Positions 61,337-64,000 of a stretch of 64,000 nt of DNA are shown piece after piece. The position numbers were made by a program, and so were the translations under genes. Within the stretch, counting starts at the first letter, position 1, and each line of letters opens with the position of its first letter. The notes under the pieces are model-generated. The model saw only the letters and a program-made list of their open reading frames with translations, was not told the origin of the DNA and did not search any database. The stretch comes from Acanthopagrus latus (lineage: Eukaryota; Chordata; Actinopteri; Spariformes; Sparidae), in assembly GCF_904848185.1 (NCBI RefSeq), contig NC_051039.1, positions 9,003,997-9,067,996 on the forward strand. Reading direction: 5' to 3'.

Positions 61337-63709
61337 AGGCCTTTCAGATGTAGAAGATGAGTTCACTCACTGAATCCGAGCCATCCGAACTTGCTGCCCA
61401 ACTTTGCAGATGTATTGTAGGTCAAATGTAATGAGGATCAGCTGTGGCTCATGGAGAGGGTCACAAACTCCTGTTTGAAGCTTTTTTCCAGCAAGCTGGT
61501 GCTGCTGAGCTGCTGTTTGCTTTGGGCACATTGCAGATGGTCCTAGGATTTGGGTATGACGCATGTGATTGGACAACATAACGATTGAGAGCAAAGACCA
61601 AGTCTTTAAAATGCAAAGACACGCACTCAGTCATTGATTACTTTAACTTCATTACTCTACCGCATCAAATTTAACACCTTTGAGGGAAAACCAAGTGATG
61701 CAGTGTCCATCTTTATCCCCAGTTCTTCCCAGCAGGACAGCAGGGACAACTGAATGTCGTCCAGCTGCCCTTGTAGTCCCGCTGGGAAGAGATGTTCTCT
61801 GCCAGGATGTTATATGATATTATTCTCAGGTGCTATTGTGTGTGTAATTGCGGAAAGATAAGAGGTTGTGTTATTTGATTTTTTCATTTTTTTCATTTTT
61901 TTTCACAAGAGACAGTTTCTTGCATACATATCAATTAAAAAGTGACAGATTGTAGATTTTCCAGGGTTAAACTGGGGATTCAGAAGCCAAACAGAACCCG
62001 TATGTGTCAACAAGTTATTATGTTGTTAAGGGCAGGGTTGAGCATGAAGCAGTATTTTGGCTTTCTATGTGCAGATTTCCTTAATTCAGTGTACATATTG
62101 AGGCCACAGAGTCAATATCATCTTCCCAAAACACACCAGACTGACTTATTTTCCATGGTGGAAATCAGCTTCTCGGTTTTTTTATTGCCTCACTGAGGGC
62201 TCGGTGGTCAATTTTAATAGCACACATTACTAAATAAGGAGACAGAATGACTGTTATTCCCTGTAATGTTGTGTGACAAGAGACTGAACAGAGCTCTAGG
62301 CATGGTAGTCCTGCTACAGATGAAGCCTCAGTAGAGATTTCATTTTTGTGGTCCAAGCTGTTCTGTAGCTTCAATTTCCAAGGGACTGTAGAGAAGTCCA
62401 GATTTTAAGCTTGAGGAAGATTTTTTTTTTTTTTCCCAAGATGTATGTTTTCTTTTTTTTTCTTTTTTTATGCTGAGTTTTCAATGCAAAAGTAGAAGAG
62501 GTAGAATAATAGCCAACCAGTGTTCTTTGACATCAAAAAATCCAACAAGGTTAGGGGCTGAGAAAGGGTTGAGGGTGGTCATTAAAGGGATTCCTATGAT
62601 TGGCTGATTCTGTTGCCATCCTAGTGGAAAAAACACATTCAGGTACAGTAGGGAGGACTGTAACAGAAGCCCAGAGCCTCTTATTTCACTTTCACACACA
62701 TTCTACAGCCAAGAACTCACATCATTACTGTGGTTTTCTGCTTTACTGCCTCATACTTATTGTTAAAGCAAACATCACAGAAGATAAATAGATGTTTTTG
62801 GGATTTGACGGGCCCTGGTTGCACAATTTTAATCAAATGTCTTTTTTTAGCCAGTTTATATCAGACTCTATACAAGTCCAAAGAAAGGGAATATTCCCCG
62901 GCTGCCCTGTATTGGTTTTTATCTTACAGTGAGAGTTCACCACTCATTAACTGGCAGACATTCCTATTTAGATTCTGTTGACTGACAAACAACACTTAAC
63001 ACATTTGTGTTTAAATCTTTTGTACATGTTTTCATTTTGATTGTGTCTACCATTGCCTATTAAGTCTTTTCCCAGGCTTCTCTATTTATATACATCTTGA
63101 AATGCTGCATCTGCTTTAAACTCAGATTTCTAAATAATCACCAATAATTGCAAATGCCGACCCCTGTTCTTCATTTATTTTCCAAACAGCCCATTGATGT
63201 CACAAGGGAGATACCAGTGGCTCTTGCTTTAATTTCTTTTTCTGACCTGACCCCTTCAAACTTGAACGTTTCAGTCGCGTGGGTGGCTGTAGGATATGTA
63301 AATTCAACACCATGCAGATGATGCTATTATTATCCTTAGCAGAGTGCCATGATCCATGGTTTCCTTATTCATCAAACCTCCCCCACACACGCATTGCATC
63401 TGTCCAGCCTGGAATGGGGCTCACACTTCCCCATTTCAGAAAAACCCATTGAGAGGAGACCCCCTAGTCCTCATTTTTTTCCACAGAGGGGACAACCGCA
63501 CAATGACACGGCTCCGTTTAGTGATGCATCACTGCCCAGGAGGTATTTGCCTCCTTCAAGTTCACCACCTCACATTAAACATTTGCTCAAGAAAGGCTCC
63601 TTTCTCCTCAAGTGTAGCTTTTTCCCACCAACATCTGTCGATTTCGAATAGAAGGCTGTCCACATTCCTCCAATTGTGCTAGACAGGTGTTAGATGTGTA
63701 ACTCATTCT

Positions 63710-63850
63710 TCTGAGGCTGCAACGATTTATCAGGGACTCAACGGAAAACTAATCCGGTAATTTAGATAATACGTTTCTATATTTGTGACTGCTTAATCTG
63801 CTGATTGTTTTAATGGTTATTGGGTGAATCATTTGGTCTATGAAGCAAGA
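63710..63850 (+). repeat. Interspersed repeat, copy of the 15300 family (left end)
   Basis: 'gaggctgcaacgatttatcag', 'gacaatagtt'-like degenerate spacer, 'gcttaatctgctgattgttttaatggttattgggtgaatcatttggtctatgaa' match the left end of the family of which 15300 and 39895 preserve the middle and right parts. Confidence 0.6.
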
Positions 63851-64000
63851 CAGTTCCCCTTTGCGTATCACTTGGATTTAAAGTGGCTGGTCCATCTTAA
63901 AGGTCAACCCACCTTAAGCGAGCCCGGGTCAAAGTTGCTACTTGTATACCACGTTTTGGTTCAATGCCTTGGTGGCACTGCGCAACTTTCTGTCTTGTAA

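Larger units (their letters stand above)
59204..64000 (+). other. Intron, right edge
   Basis: No supported exon to the end of the window. Contains repeat fragments at 59235, 61215 and 63710 (listed), poly-T/T-rich tracts at 61885-61905 and 62418-62470, and otherwise unique sequence. Overlapping plus-strand open frames of about 100 codons at 63349-63682 (Pro/His/Ser-rich) have no splice context or similarity that I recognise. Confidence 0.5.

Noticed and set aside
63349..63682. Two overlapping Pro/His/Ser-rich open frames near the right edge
   Set aside because: Frames in different registers over the same C-rich sequence, with no splice sites or known motifs; typical chance frames.

Overview
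This window is nuclear DNA from a ray-finned fish, most likely a percomorph teleost. The coding content is vertebrate in gene structure: short exons with GT-AG introns, a base composition near 40% GC, CA/TG microsatellites, and many decayed DNA transposons of types common in teleosts. There is no operon structure, no tRNA or rRNA gene and no CRISPR array. The only protein-coding gene I can recognise is fbxw7, the F-box/WD40 substrate receptor of an SCF ubiquitin ligase, on the + strand. Only its alternative 5' (isoform-specific) part lies in the window. I looked for the shared exons (the segment starting near Met-Lys-Arg-Lys, the F-box and the WD40 repeats) and did not find them, so they should lie to the right of position 64000.

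Layout. 1-1990 is upstream sequence with a short CpG-rich tandem repeat at 1284. About 2005-2419 is a G-rich, GC-box-bearing stretch that ends in a good splice donor; I read it as a candidate promoter and first non-coding exon of the alpha transcript. 2647-2812 is a candidate second exon whose reading frame joins exactly in phase with the next exon. 2813-10183 is then an intron. 10184-10432 and 10651-11193 are the two exons that encode the alpha-isoform N-terminus. 11194 to about 24050 is intron and repeats. 24559-24732 (plus an upstream 5'UTR) is the first exon of the gamma isoform, ending in a phase-0 donor that can join the same downstream exon as alpha. 24733-64000 is more than 39 kb of intron, with interspersed repeats and a few motif-level regulatory candidates, notably a perfect RFX-type X-box palindrome next to a G-quadruplex-type tract at 51779-51827.

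How the parts work together. Alpha and gamma are alternative first-exon products. Both end on a codon boundary, so either can be spliced to the common exons to give the same F-box/WD40 body with a different N-terminus. In mammals these N-termini set location (alpha nucleoplasm, beta cytoplasm/ER membrane, gamma nucleolus). I could not find a convincing beta first exon.

The most interesting point is that the alpha reading frame stays open upstream of the usual Met codon at 10253. It runs back to the splice acceptor at 10184 and can continue in frame into the exon at 2647-2812, which suggests an N-terminally extended alpha form. No wholly new multi-gene system is visible here.
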